A DNA stretch of 64,000 nt from CAIZWU01 sp942492905 (lineage in GTDB: Bacteria; Verrucomicrobiota; Verrucomicrobiia; Verrucomicrobiales; V1-33), in contig OW818657.1 of assembly GCA_942492905.1 (NCBI GenBank), positions 4,154,001-4,218,000 on the forward strand. Direction: 5' to 3'. The notes under the pieces were generated by a model. It saw only the letters and a program-made list of their open reading frames with translations, searched no databases and was not told the origin of the DNA. Below, piece after piece: positions 50,510 to 58,931 of the stretch. The number at the start of each line of letters is the position of its first letter. The stretch's first letter is position 1. A program made the translations under genes and the position numbers.

Positions 50510-52561
50510 TCACGCGGCGGCCGCAGCGCTATCCTTGGTCACCGTCACCCCGGGAGTCACGGTCGGGCCGGCTTGTTTGTGGGCGAGGGTTTCCAACAAT
50601 TTGACCACCGCCCCAAGGAGGACTACGAGGCTGATGATGCAGTAGGCCAGAATGAGTTTTTCCTCAAGTCCCTGGGTGAAGCCATAGCTGTGCAGGCCCA
50701 CATTGAGCACGTTCACATGAAACCATGAGAAGATGCAGAAGTTCGCCCCAAAAGCGGTGCAGAGGTGCAGCCCGATCTCCTTGATCCAGCCGGCCAGCCT
50801 CATGTGCAGCACCGCGAGGCACCACAGCACGATGACCAGCGCGCCATTTTCCTTCGGATCCCAACCCCAGAAGCGGCCCCAGGAATCGTTCCCCCAGATG
50901 CCGCCGAGGATGGTGCCGATGAGGCTGAAAACGAGGCCGAAACAGAGAATCCCATAGGCGCTCTGAGTCAACATGCGGAAGAGGGCCTTGTTCTGCCGGG
51001 TGATGTCGAAGAGCCGGCAGAAAATGTAGATCATCGAGAAGATCGCCGCGAGCAGCACCGTGGCATAGCCAATATTGATGGTGGTGACATGGGTCCAGAG
51101 CCAGTAGTTGCTGCGCAGCACCGCTACCAGACTGGGCATGGTGTCGGCGGCATCGCCTGCTTCAAACCGGCCGGCGAGGAACATGCCCGCAGCTCCGCAG
51201 GTGATGGCGACGATCAGAGGAATGCGGTTCTTGAAAATCAGCTCCATGCACAACGCAAACACACCCGCCATGAGGGTGATGAAGGGGATGGTTTCGTAGA
51301 TGTTGGTGATGGGTCCCCAGCCGGTGATGAGCACCCGCCAGGCAATCCCGGCGAGGATCAGGCCAAAACCGGCGAAGCCGCCCCACAGGCTGAGTTTGGT
51401 GAGGACGCGGCCCCATCCACTGGCCGGTGCCAGCCACGACAGGGAGAGCAGCAGGAAGAGGAACAGAAAGACCCACTTGGCCCAACCGAAGAGACCGGCC
51501 TTCAAATAACCGTGATCGAGGGGGACCTTTTTGTAGGTGTTGGATTTTTCCGCATCGGCGATGAGTCCCTGGCCCATGGCGAGGACGGCGGCCTGGAGTT
51601 CCTCATTTTTGGCCGGATCGGCAGCGAGGGCAGTCAGTTTTTCCAGCGTCTGCAGGTGGCCGAGCGCAGTGGCTGCATGGGGGCCATCCGTCAGGTAATC
51701 ACGGATCAATCCTCCGGCGGGCACCCAGGCGTCCGGCAGGTCGGCGGTGGGAGGAGCATACCAGGTGATGCTGCTGGTATCGCGCAGAAAAAGGTCAATA
51801 GTTTGCAGCAATGGAGGCATGGGGGACCGGTCACCGGTGCGGGCAGCAGCCATGAAATTCTTGAAAGTGGCGGATTCCTTCAAGCCGGCGAGGGCCTCAC
51901 TGAGAGGAACGGTCTGGCCGGCCTTTGATTTGAGTGGTTCATCCGCGAAGTCCTTGGGGACTTCTATGCCTTTGCGGGCAAAGTTGAGGAAATTGATCAG
52001 GTCCTCATAACGGATCAGGTTGGTGGCGAGATTGTTGACCTGCTGGTCGAGCCGGCTTTGTTTTTCCGCGGGAACCTCCGCGAGGCGGGTGCGGGCGGCA
52101 AAAAACTGTTCCCGGGCGGGGGCCAGTTCTTCATAGGCATACTTGTCGCGGCGTTTGTCATGGGGATTCAAGCCGACCTGGAGGAGGGCTTCGCTGTCCT
52201 CAACATTGAAGATGGGATAACGGTTGGCCACTTCCGGGAAGAGGAGGACATCGAGGAACCAGGCGACCGGAGGAATGGTGCGGGTGGTTTTGTCCTCCAG
52301 TTTCAGCCGGACCGAGGGGATGGCCCGGTTCCGCAGTAATTCATAATAGGCAAACGTATGCAGGGCCTTGGTACGGCCATCGTCGGTCTTGGCCACACGG
52401 TCCATGACTTTGAGGACCTCCGGCTTCCATGCCGGGGCCAATTGGCTGACCGTGAAGACGCGGGCCGGATCGGCGATGCGGGTCTTGCTGGAGAGGTAGA
52501 GGGCACTGACGATGACAGTGAGCGCCAGGAAGATGCCGAGGAAAACAGGTGCTTTTTTCAT
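50510..52561 (-). CDS. ccsA: Cytochrome c maturation protein CcsA (ResC)
   Basis: 683 residues, much longer than a plain CcsA (about 320). The C-terminal half is the heme-handling part with eight or so helices and the WWD signature (WGNDSWGRFWGWDPKENG), flanked by conserved His (THVTTINIG, WFHVNVL). The N-terminal 350 residues hold one helix and a large soluble, helical domain outside the membrane, of unknown function. System II machinery delivers heme to exported apocytochromes c. The ATG at 52561 lies four bases after the ResB stop, so both are translated from one message. The extra domain could be a fused periplasmic chaperone-like module (inference). Confidence 0.93.
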   Translation of the reverse strand: MKKAPVFLGIFLALTVIVSALYLSSKTRIADPARVFTVSQLAPAWKPEVLKVMDRVAKTDDGRTKALHTFAYYELLRNRAIPSVRLKLEDKTTRTIPPVAWFLDVLLFPEVANRYPIFNVEDSEALLQVGLNPHDKRRDKYAYEELAPAREQFFAARTRLAEVPAEKQSRLDQQVNNLATNLIRYEDLINFLNFARKGIEVPKDFADEPLKSKAGQTVPLSEALAGLKESATFKNFMAAARTGDRSPMPPLLQTIDLFLRDTSSITWYAPPTADLPDAWVPAGGLIRDYLTDGPHAATALGHLQTLEKLTALAADPAKNEELQAAVLAMGQGLIADAEKSNTYKKVPLDHGYLKAGLFGWAKWVFLFLFLLLSLSWLAPASGWGRVLTKLSLWGGFAGFGLILAGIAWRVLITGWGPITNIYETIPFITLMAGVFALCMELIFKNRIPLIVAITCGAAGMFLAGRFEAGDAADTMPSLVAVLRSNYWLWTHVTTINIGYATVLLAAIFSMIYIFCRLFDITRQNKALFRMLTQSAYGILCFGLVFSLIGTILGGIWGNDSWGRFWGWDPKENGALVIVLWCLAVLHMRLAGWIKEIGLHLCTAFGANFCIFSWFHVNVLNVGLHSYGFTQGLEEKLILAYCIISLVVLLGAVVKLLETLAHKQAGPTVTPGVTVTKDSAAAAA

Positions 52562-52565
52562 GGGT

Positions 52566-53822
52566 TCAGGCGGCTGGAGGGGTGACCGGCACGGCGGTGC
52601 GGCGGATGAAACGGCCAAGCTTGGTGAGGAAGGTGATCAGGAGACCGACAGTGGCGGCGATCATACTATAAAGCGGCCATTGGTCGGAAGGGTTTTTGAC
52701 AACGGTCAGGACGCTGTATTTTTCCTGCCCGGGGGGAGACTGGTCATCAAAGCTGGTCTGATAAGCCACATAACCACTGTCACGCAGCGGGTTGTTCATC
52801 CAGATGCGGAACTTGGTATCCTTGCCCTCCGCATTGGTCATGGTGACATGGCTTTCATATTCCTTGGCCTTGCGGGTGCCGGGATAATATTCGGCTTTGA
52901 AGTCGTCCAGCTTGAGCGAGAAGGGCACTTCCCATGTTTCCCGGGTCAGGTTGACGGCAAACTGGCGGTCGCCCACCGCGAAGGAAAATGGCGCATCGGC
53001 ACGGGTCACAATCTCCCCGTTGCGGATGACCTGGGCCAGCACGGTGGAACCGACGGTTTTCCCTGACAAATCAACTGCATCAAGGAAGATGCCGGCCATG
53101 TTGGCTTCGTGCTGCGGATTCACTGGTAGGGGACGCAGGGTATAACCATCAATGTTGCGCGACCCGGCCAGGACAGAGGGGTCCCCGGTGGTGGTGACGG
53201 TGGCGTTTTTCTGATAACCGGAAACCTTGAGTTCAAAGGGCCAGCCGGTGCGGTGGAAGGTGGTGGTTTCCGACGGGGAATCCGTGCGGAAAGCGGTCTC
53301 GTGGATCATATAAACCCGGGAGTCGGCTCCACCGGCTTCGCGTACTTCCAGCACCCAGTCTTGGAAAGCCTGGACCCGATTGCTGCTTTCCCCTTCGAAG
53401 ATGCGCATGTGGCCTTCCTGTTTGTAATAAAGGGAAACCGCTCCAGCGGCGATCAGGCCGAGCATGGAAAGGTGGGCGATGACATTCCCGATGGTTCGCC
53501 AGTTCTTCCGGATGCGGATCACGCCGCCGGCCAGCAGATTCACAAACATCACGGCCAGCAACAAGGCCATGCCCGGCAGCGGGATGAAGCCCAGCACCCA
53601 GTGTTCCCGGGGCACCACCCAACTCGTGAAATAGATGTTCAGGCTCTGGTAGAGTCCCAGTGTTTTCTGGCTGAAGGTCCCGAGCAGGGTCAGCAGGATC
53701 ATCAACAGGAAAACCACCACGGCGATGTGGTAGGATCCGATCAGGGAAAGAATACGGTCCATCACCCCGGCTCGGCGGCGCGGGGTTTCAGGAGGGGAAA
53801 GAGTGGGGGATTCGGCGGACAT
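52566..53822 (-). CDS. resB: Cytochrome c maturation protein ResB (CcsB)
   Basis: 418 residues. Three N-terminal helices (SYHIAVVVFLLMILLTLLGTF, IPLPGMALLLAVMFVNLLAG, IGNVIAHLSMLGLIAAGAVSL) and one near the C-terminus (LYSMIAATVGLLITFLTK) surround a large periplasmic domain, the ResB layout. Motif YFTSWVVPREHWVLG and the His in the third helix (VIAHLSML) are expected heme contacts. It partners CcsA, whose gene follows directly. ResB is mainly in the periplasmic side of the synthetase complex that attaches heme to CXXCH motifs. Upstream lies a lipoprotein gene, 47 bases away, on the same strand. Confidence 0.92.
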   Translation of the reverse strand: MSAESPTLSPPETPRRRAGVMDRILSLIGSYHIAVVVFLLMILLTLLGTFSQKTLGLYQSLNIYFTSWVVPREHWVLGFIPLPGMALLLAVMFVNLLAGGVIRIRKNWRTIGNVIAHLSMLGLIAAGAVSLYYKQEGHMRIFEGESSNRVQAFQDWVLEVREAGGADSRVYMIHETAFRTDSPSETTTFHRTGWPFELKVSGYQKNATVTTTGDPSVLAGSRNIDGYTLRPLPVNPQHEANMAGIFLDAVDLSGKTVGSTVLAQVIRNGEIVTRADAPFSFAVGDRQFAVNLTRETWEVPFSLKLDDFKAEYYPGTRKAKEYESHVTMTNAEGKDTKFRIWMNNPLRDSGYVAYQTSFDDQSPPGQEKYSVLTVVKNPSDQWPLYSMIAATVGLLITFLTKLGRFIRRTAVPVTPPAA

Positions 53823-53869
53823 GGGGACCGGGGGAAAGAAATCGGAGGTCGGGTGACAGCGGTCAGGAA

Positions 53870-54523
53870 TTACTGGCCGGTGGCGGGCGTGCCGGCGACC
53901 CCGAGGGACTGCGCGAAGGCATCGAATTTGGCAGCATGGGCGGCGACAAGGGCTTCGGGGCCGGTCAGCTTCAGGGTGAAGAGGAAACCCGGAGCTTCAA
54001 AAATGGCGCCCAGCATCCGGTAACCCGGTTTCGGCGTGGAGGCCGCCATCATGGGGCCAGCCCCGCCCGTGAAGGTGCCGGTGATATCAAGGAAAGGCAC
54101 GGGGCGTCCGAACACGGTTTTGGTGGGCAGGGCCGCGAGTTCGCTTTCAGTCAGCGGGGGCTGATCCATTTGTTTGCGCCAGCGGTTGAAGTTATCGAGG
54201 ACCCCGCCGCCGCCGTTGACCGGCAGGAGCGTCAGGTAGGCTTCCCCCTCGCGGTTGGGGCCAAAATCGAAATTCAGATGGCGGAACTCCGTGGCGGAGA
54301 GGAAATTCCAGCCTTCCGGGGTGGTCCACCGCAGCATCGACTGGGCATCGTTGGCGGCATAACGCTGGGCGGTGGTGAGACCCAGTTTGGGGGCAGCCTC
54401 GTTGATAAAGGGAGCCCGGGAATCCACTACTTCGACCCGGTCCTTGCGACCACAGCCGGCAAGCAGGAGAACAGTGCCTGGGAGGATCAGGACAGCGGAT
54501 TTAAGAGGGGGCAAAGCAGGCAT
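53870..54523 (-). CDS. Lipoprotein upstream of resB/ccsA
   Basis: 217 residues with lipobox LLAGC (Cys24). The mature part begins with RKDRVEVVDSRAPF and contains MLRWTTPEGWNFL and RHLNFDFG; these suggest a compact beta-rich domain similar to uncharacterised proteins found beside cytochrome c maturation genes in Verrucomicrobia (from memory, not checked). Same strand and close spacing to resB suggest one transcript and a role in heme or apocytochrome handling outside the inner membrane (inference). Confidence 0.72.
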   Translation of the reverse strand: MPALPPLKSAVLILPGTVLLLAGCGRKDRVEVVDSRAPFINEAAPKLGLTTAQRYAANDAQSMLRWTTPEGWNFLSATEFRHLNFDFGPNREGEAYLTLLPVNGGGGVLDNFNRWRKQMDQPPLTESELAALPTKTVFGRPVPFLDITGTFTGGAGPMMAASTPKPGYRMLGAIFEAPGFLFTLKLTGPEALVAAHAAKFDAFAQSLGVAGTPATGQ

Positions 54524-54665
54524 GCAGGGGTCTGGCGTGAAGCGGGATTACGGGGGAATGGTATCAAGTCTTACGTCTTCCGCGGCCATGACGGGAATGT
54601 CATTCGGAGGAGGCTGCAAGGGAGGAGGCGGTCGGCCCTGCCCTTTTGGCCCGGAGCGCCCCCTT

Positions 54666-55982
54666 TTACCGCCCATTTTTTAATAGTCCAGCCACCTCCT
54701 CCGGGGAAACTGGCTCCGCCCGGTCATCGATTTCCACCACGATCAGGTAACCCGGTGGCCCGCCCGCACGGCGGAGAGCGTTCACCAGCCTTGCCTGCTC
54801 GCTGGTGGCGCGCTCGCCGGTGACCGGGTCCCAGGTTTCATCGCAGGTCAGGCAGCCATGTGAAGGGGTTTGACCCGCAAAAAGAGTGTCCTGCCACGGC
54901 GCAGGATCAATGGCGGTGCCGTGGGCCAGAATTTCATTCCGCCCCGCCAATCCAGCCCACCAAGCCTCCCGGATGGGCCACCAGGTGCGCCAGGCAGGAG
55001 GGAGCAGAGCGTCATACCTGGCCTCGGTCCAGGAGGAATCGTATTCCAAAGGAAGTCCCAGAATGAGGGTCTCGGTCGGACCGATCGCCGTGTTTTTGGT
55101 GGTGCTGATTTTGGTGATTTCGAAGATGCCGCAGGGAGTATTCCCATTGGTCAGGGTGCCCGGCAGTCCACTGGCTGAGAGGGCAAACTGGGTGACGGAA
55201 AACGGAGCCCCCTCCGGCCCCAGCAGGAAGCTGCCGTTGGCATGCCGCACCACCGCCCGCCCCAGAAACTGACGGTTGAGGCGTTGGAAGGAAAAAATGA
55301 CCGGACGCCCATCGAAAGGAGCCTGCAGAAGAGCCTGCAGTGACGGCCGCTGATGGATCACTTTCCCCCGGGGCTCGCGCAGGCCGGTCGCGAGGGCGAG
55401 CAACCGCGGTTCCGTGGCCCATCCGGCAAAACGTTGCGTCAGGGATTCCCACAGCTCCTGGCGGCGGGCCGGACTGCCATCAAAACGCACCAGCCAGGCC
55501 CCCGCCATCGCGAGGCGTTTGGGGTCCTGATCGGTCAACCAGATCCGGCGCATCTCCGGCTCCAGTTCCACCGGAAACAATCCATAACCCGTTTCCATGG
55601 CCAGGCGCTGGGTCTCCACCGTCCGGGCCGGAGCCTCCGGGCGCAAAGGTGGCAGCGCCAGCCGGCGGCGGATCGCAGCCAGAATTTCCGGACGGCGCTG
55701 CGCCTGCCACTTGGCGGCACTCAGGAACGCTTGCCAGCGCGGCTCGTAGGCCGGTCCGGCCGGGAGACCGAGGTTCCCGTTGATGGTCCGGCCGATCGTC
55801 TCCTGCCGTTTGGCTTCGCGGGCCGGCGCCGTGGTCCAGGGAGCGACTACCGGCCGGCCAGGCTCTTCCGGCACCCGGAAGGATTGCCGGACCAATAACA
55901 TCACTCCCGCGAGGAAAAGCAGGGCTGCCAGAGCCCAGCCCATTTCCCTGGGTTGGGCGTGGGAAGCAGGGAAACCAGACAT
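54666..55982 (-). CDS. L,D-transpeptidase (YkuD) with long N-terminal region
   Basis: 438 residues from the ATG at 55982; a GTG at 56015 is possible. One N-terminal membrane helix (WALAALLFLAGVMLLV). Residues 60-220 are helical without a recognised domain. The C-terminal YkuD part has FSFQRLNRQFLG, GLPLEYDSSW, EILAHGTAIDP with the conserved HG, and SHGCLTCDETWDP with the catalytic Cys. L,D-transpeptidases cross-link peptidoglycan or tether lipoproteins. It differs in sequence from the YkuD-like protein at 4363-5115. Both sides of the operon-like cluster 54666-58881 are envelope-related. Confidence 0.83.
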   Translation of the reverse strand: MSGFPASHAQPREMGWALAALLFLAGVMLLVRQSFRVPEEPGRPVVAPWTTAPAREAKRQETIGRTINGNLGLPAGPAYEPRWQAFLSAAKWQAQRRPEILAAIRRRLALPPLRPEAPARTVETQRLAMETGYGLFPVELEPEMRRIWLTDQDPKRLAMAGAWLVRFDGSPARRQELWESLTQRFAGWATEPRLLALATGLREPRGKVIHQRPSLQALLQAPFDGRPVIFSFQRLNRQFLGRAVVRHANGSFLLGPEGAPFSVTQFALSASGLPGTLTNGNTPCGIFEITKISTTKNTAIGPTETLILGLPLEYDSSWTEARYDALLPPAWRTWWPIREAWWAGLAGRNEILAHGTAIDPAPWQDTLFAGQTPSHGCLTCDETWDPVTGERATSEQARLVNALRRAGGPPGYLIVVEIDDRAEPVSPEEVAGLLKNGR

Positions 55983-56083
55983 GGTCAACAGCACGAAAGA
56001 TGAGTCGCCACCCACCCGGAAATCACGTGAGGGAGCATGGCTCAGGAGGCCTGATTGTAAAATTCAAAGTGGGCCGGCCACCC

Positions 56084-56296
56084 TCAAAGAATCGTGGAGG
56101 CATCTTCGCGCTCCAGCTTGCCCAGTTTCTTTTTGAGCGTCTCCAGTTCCACGGTCATCTGATGCAGGGTTTTGTAAAACTCATCCTGGGTTTCCGCATG
56201 CTGCAGGTGCGGCACCGCCGGATGGATCTTCATGAACTGCTGCACGATGATTTTGCAAGCATCGCGGATTTGTTGAATGGCTTTGGGGCGTTCCAT
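56084..56296 (-). CDS. Small coiled-coil protein, 70 residues
   Basis: No family recognised. The C-terminal half is a heptad-like helix (FYKTLHQMTVELETLKKKLG), the N-terminal half is also helical with IIVQQFMKIHPAVPHL. It starts 15 bases after the stop of the OmpA fusion gene on the same strand, so a shared transcript is very likely. The start ATG follows a run of five C, as in other genes here. Could be a small partner of the OmpA fusion or of the membrane coiled-coil protein. Confidence 0.62.
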   Translation of the reverse strand: MERPKAIQQIRDACKIIVQQFMKIHPAVPHLQHAETQDEFYKTLHQMTVELETLKKKLGKLEREDASTIL

Positions 56297-56311
56297 GGGG
56301 GTTAGAAAAAG

Positions 56312-57970
56312 TTATTCGAGAGTGAACCAGAGGACCTCAACGCGCCGGTTCTTATTGGCATCGGTTCCAGCTGGTTCTTCCCAGCCGCGGCCGACCGTTT
56401 CGATCCGAGCGGTGTCGATTTTAAATTGTTCGGCAAGGAGACTCTTGATTTCATTGGCGCGGTCCAGGCTTAACTTCATGGCGCTCAATCCCATCTGCCG
56501 CAGTTTTTCCGGCCCCTCTGCTTTGAACTCCTCATATTTGCTATTGTCCACATGGCCACGCAGCCGGAGCACACTGCCGGGGCTGATGCGGAGGAGGCGC
56601 TGGATGTCAGTCAGGCTGGCTTGGTTGGCAGCGTCGGCGATGACCAGCTTGAAGGAATTCGGTTCGAAGAGGAACCGGATATCCTTGCTAAGCAAAGGAT
56701 CCACTTCGATGGAGCCGGTTTCGCCGGACTTGAGCGGGGCGATCGCGATTTGTTCGCCGGCGAATTTCCCGGAGGCGGCAGCGGCCTTGAGGGGAGCGGG
56801 GTCGATGAATTTTTCGTAGCCGGCAGGGTCGGGCAACAGGTCGCGTCCGTAGGCCACCACGGCGGATTGATAAATGCCGCCGAAGCTGCCGGCCATGTCG
56901 ATGGCCCCGGAGAAGTAGGCTTCATTTTCCGGGAGGTTGGCAAAGTGGAATTTGGCCAGTTCCTCATCGGCCTGGGCCGGTTCCCATTTGAAGGCCGCCT
57001 TCAGCACGGCGTGGGCGGCGCGGGGATTGGCACGCACCTGACGGTTCCCTTCCAGAATGCCCGCCACCAGTCCTTCGACAATTTTCGGGTTTTGTTTGGC
57101 GAAGGCCTGGTTGACCAGCAGGATGTCGGAGACCACCAGGAGGTTTTTGTTGGTGGTGAGCAGCCGCGCCTTGTTGTTGGAGGCGTTGACCGTTTCGGTG
57201 GTTTTCGGCGCCCACGTGACACAGGCGGCGAGGCGGTTGGCTCCGCTGGCGACGTCCTCGGCAAAAAGGTCGCAGGCCACGAAGGCGTCCTCGGCATAGA
57301 CCAGATTGATTTTGTCAGGAGATGGCGTCTCGTCGATGGAGGACAGCATGTTGATCCCGATCCCGGCCTCCTGGGCGAGGTAACGGAGGAAGAAGTCGGA
57401 TTCGTTGAACTGCGCCGCGACGGTGGTTTTACCGGTGAGCTGATTGAGGCGGCGAATGTCGGAGCGGACCACAATCCCGTCCGCGCCGCGCGAGTAGCCG
57501 AGCAGGAGCGGACAGGTGACCTGAAGCTGGCGGCCATAGACGGCGAGGACATCGGTGGTGGTGGCGCTGGCGGCGAATTTGCCGGAGTTCAGGCCGGACC
57601 AGCTTTCCTCCTCGGTAAAGGTCAGGCGGACTTTAAAGCCGTGGTCGCGGAAGAAGACGCTGTTTTCGGTGGGCTGGCTGCCGCTATTGGCGAGCAGGAG
57701 ACCGGCATAACCCGCGTATTCGCTGAGTTCCACATCAATGATATTATCCTTGAAAGGCGCGGGGCCGGCGGCATCGAGGCGCGGGACGCTGGTCTGGGTT
57801 TCCGCCAGACTGAGGGCCGCGACGGCAGGTTCCCCGGGTGAGGCCCCCGGGGAGTCCGGGCTGGATCCCTTCTTTTTGCCGAGGACATAAATGCCGGCGG
57901 CGAGCAACAGAATGATCAGGCCGATGGACAGGAGTTTTCCGGCCGGGCTGGGAGTGGATGAGTCGCGCAT
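56312..57970 (-). CDS. Solute-binding (NMT1/ABC-type) domain fused to an OmpA domain
   Basis: 552 residues from the ATG at 57970. N-terminal anchor LLSIGLIILLLAAGIYVLG. Residues 70-400 look like a periplasmic substrate-binding protein of the NMT1/phosphate type (YAGYAGLLLANSGS, TTTDVLAVYG, VVRSDIRRLNQL, NLVYAEDAFVACDL). The C-terminal domain (about 440-552) is OmpA-like: VLRLRGHVDNSKY, then RANEIKSLLAEQF and VGRGWEEPAGTDANKNRRVEV, the peptidoglycan-binding pattern. Such fusions would hold a binding protein on the cell wall, possibly as a sensor or surface-tethered binder. No ABC permease gene is next to it. Confidence 0.85.
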   Translation of the reverse strand: MRDSSTPSPAGKLLSIGLIILLLAAGIYVLGKKKGSSPDSPGASPGEPAVAALSLAETQTSVPRLDAAGPAPFKDNIIDVELSEYAGYAGLLLANSGSQPTENSVFFRDHGFKVRLTFTEEESWSGLNSGKFAASATTTDVLAVYGRQLQVTCPLLLGYSRGADGIVVRSDIRRLNQLTGKTTVAAQFNESDFFLRYLAQEAGIGINMLSSIDETPSPDKINLVYAEDAFVACDLFAEDVASGANRLAACVTWAPKTTETVNASNNKARLLTTNKNLLVVSDILLVNQAFAKQNPKIVEGLVAGILEGNRQVRANPRAAHAVLKAAFKWEPAQADEELAKFHFANLPENEAYFSGAIDMAGSFGGIYQSAVVAYGRDLLPDPAGYEKFIDPAPLKAAAASGKFAGEQIAIAPLKSGETGSIEVDPLLSKDIRFLFEPNSFKLVIADAANQASLTDIQRLLRISPGSVLRLRGHVDNSKYEEFKAEGPEKLRQMGLSAMKLSLDRANEIKSLLAEQFKIDTARIETVGRGWEEPAGTDANKNRRVEVLWFTLE

Positions 57971-58041
57971 GGCAGTAGGTTTCCGGCAGCAGGCCGGGTG
58001 TTGGATTATGTCCCGGATTTCCAGGAGAGCAAACAAATCAG

Positions 58042-58881
58042 TCAGGATTCCGTCTCAAAAATGGACACGGGAGGGGGTTCATCGAAGGTAGCGCCGAGAT
58101 CCCCGAGAAGCTCCTTTTCCCGCGACATCCAGGCGGTGGCTCCGCTGATGCCGGCGGTGACGCGGTCAATGCTGCTGTTCAAGGCCGGGGCATCGCGGTC
58201 CAGCTGGGCGCGGTCGTGGAGCAGACTGACCTGCTCTTCAAGGCGCGACATTTCGGCATCAAGATAGCCGAGTTTGGATTCCATCTCGGTCTGGGCCTGT
58301 TGGCGCTCCTTCAGGATATCGCGGGTGGACTCGAGGGTGCGGCGGAGATCGTCGCCGGTATGGGAATCCGCCAAACGCCCTTCCACCCCCCGCAGCCGTT
58401 CCGTGAGGGTGCCTTCCTCGCGGTCTTCCGCATGGGCAGAGGCGAGGAGCCGCGCCACGGTGAGCCGCGAAGTAAGCAATTGCAGGAACAGCCACGAAAC
58501 GTGGGCCAGAGTATCGTGCAGGGCGGAGTTGTCAGGCAGGGCGTGGACGGTATGGCGGCACTTGGCGGTGAAGTCACGGTAGCGCTGATCATCCTGCGGC
58601 GGCAGGGCGGACCGCAGGACATGGATGCGTTCCGGGTAGCTGGAAGCGGAGCCCGCGGGGCTCTCCGCCGCATCCACCGCACGGCGGAACCGGGGATTGT
58701 TGGCGAGGGTGAACAGATAGGCCGCCTCCACTCCCGCCCCGAGGAGCCAAAAGCCCGGATTCAGCATACCCAACAGTCCAAAGAGACCGACTCCGATCCA
58801 GTTGGGGGCGACAAACATGCCGGCCGGCTTGGCGTGGAAGGCCGCTTTGAGGTAATCGGAATAACGGCGGGGGGAAGCCAT
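58042..58881 (-). CDS. Membrane protein with long coiled-coil, unknown function
   Basis: 279 residues. Two adjacent hydrophobic segments near the N-terminus (IGVGLFGLLGMLNPGFWLLGAGVEAAYLF, about 29-57), then a soluble helical part (about 70-150) and a coiled coil rich in Glu, Arg and Leu (about 155-225, for example RRTLESTRDILKERQQAQTE). The tail is acidic. No family recognised. It is the first gene of a run that continues with the OmpA fusion (71 bases) and the 70-residue protein, which suggests a membrane-wall complex. Confidence 0.68.
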   Translation of the reverse strand: MASPRRYSDYLKAAFHAKPAGMFVAPNWIGVGLFGLLGMLNPGFWLLGAGVEAAYLFTLANNPRFRRAVDAAESPAGSASSYPERIHVLRSALPPQDDQRYRDFTAKCRHTVHALPDNSALHDTLAHVSWLFLQLLTSRLTVARLLASAHAEDREEGTLTERLRGVEGRLADSHTGDDLRRTLESTRDILKERQQAQTEMESKLGYLDAEMSRLEEQVSLLHDRAQLDRDAPALNSSIDRVTAGISGATAWMSREKELLGDLGATFDEPPPVSIFETES

Positions 58882-58931
58882 GGGAGAACGGATCGGCAGG
58901 GAGGGGAATACGGAAACCAGGAAACCTTGGC

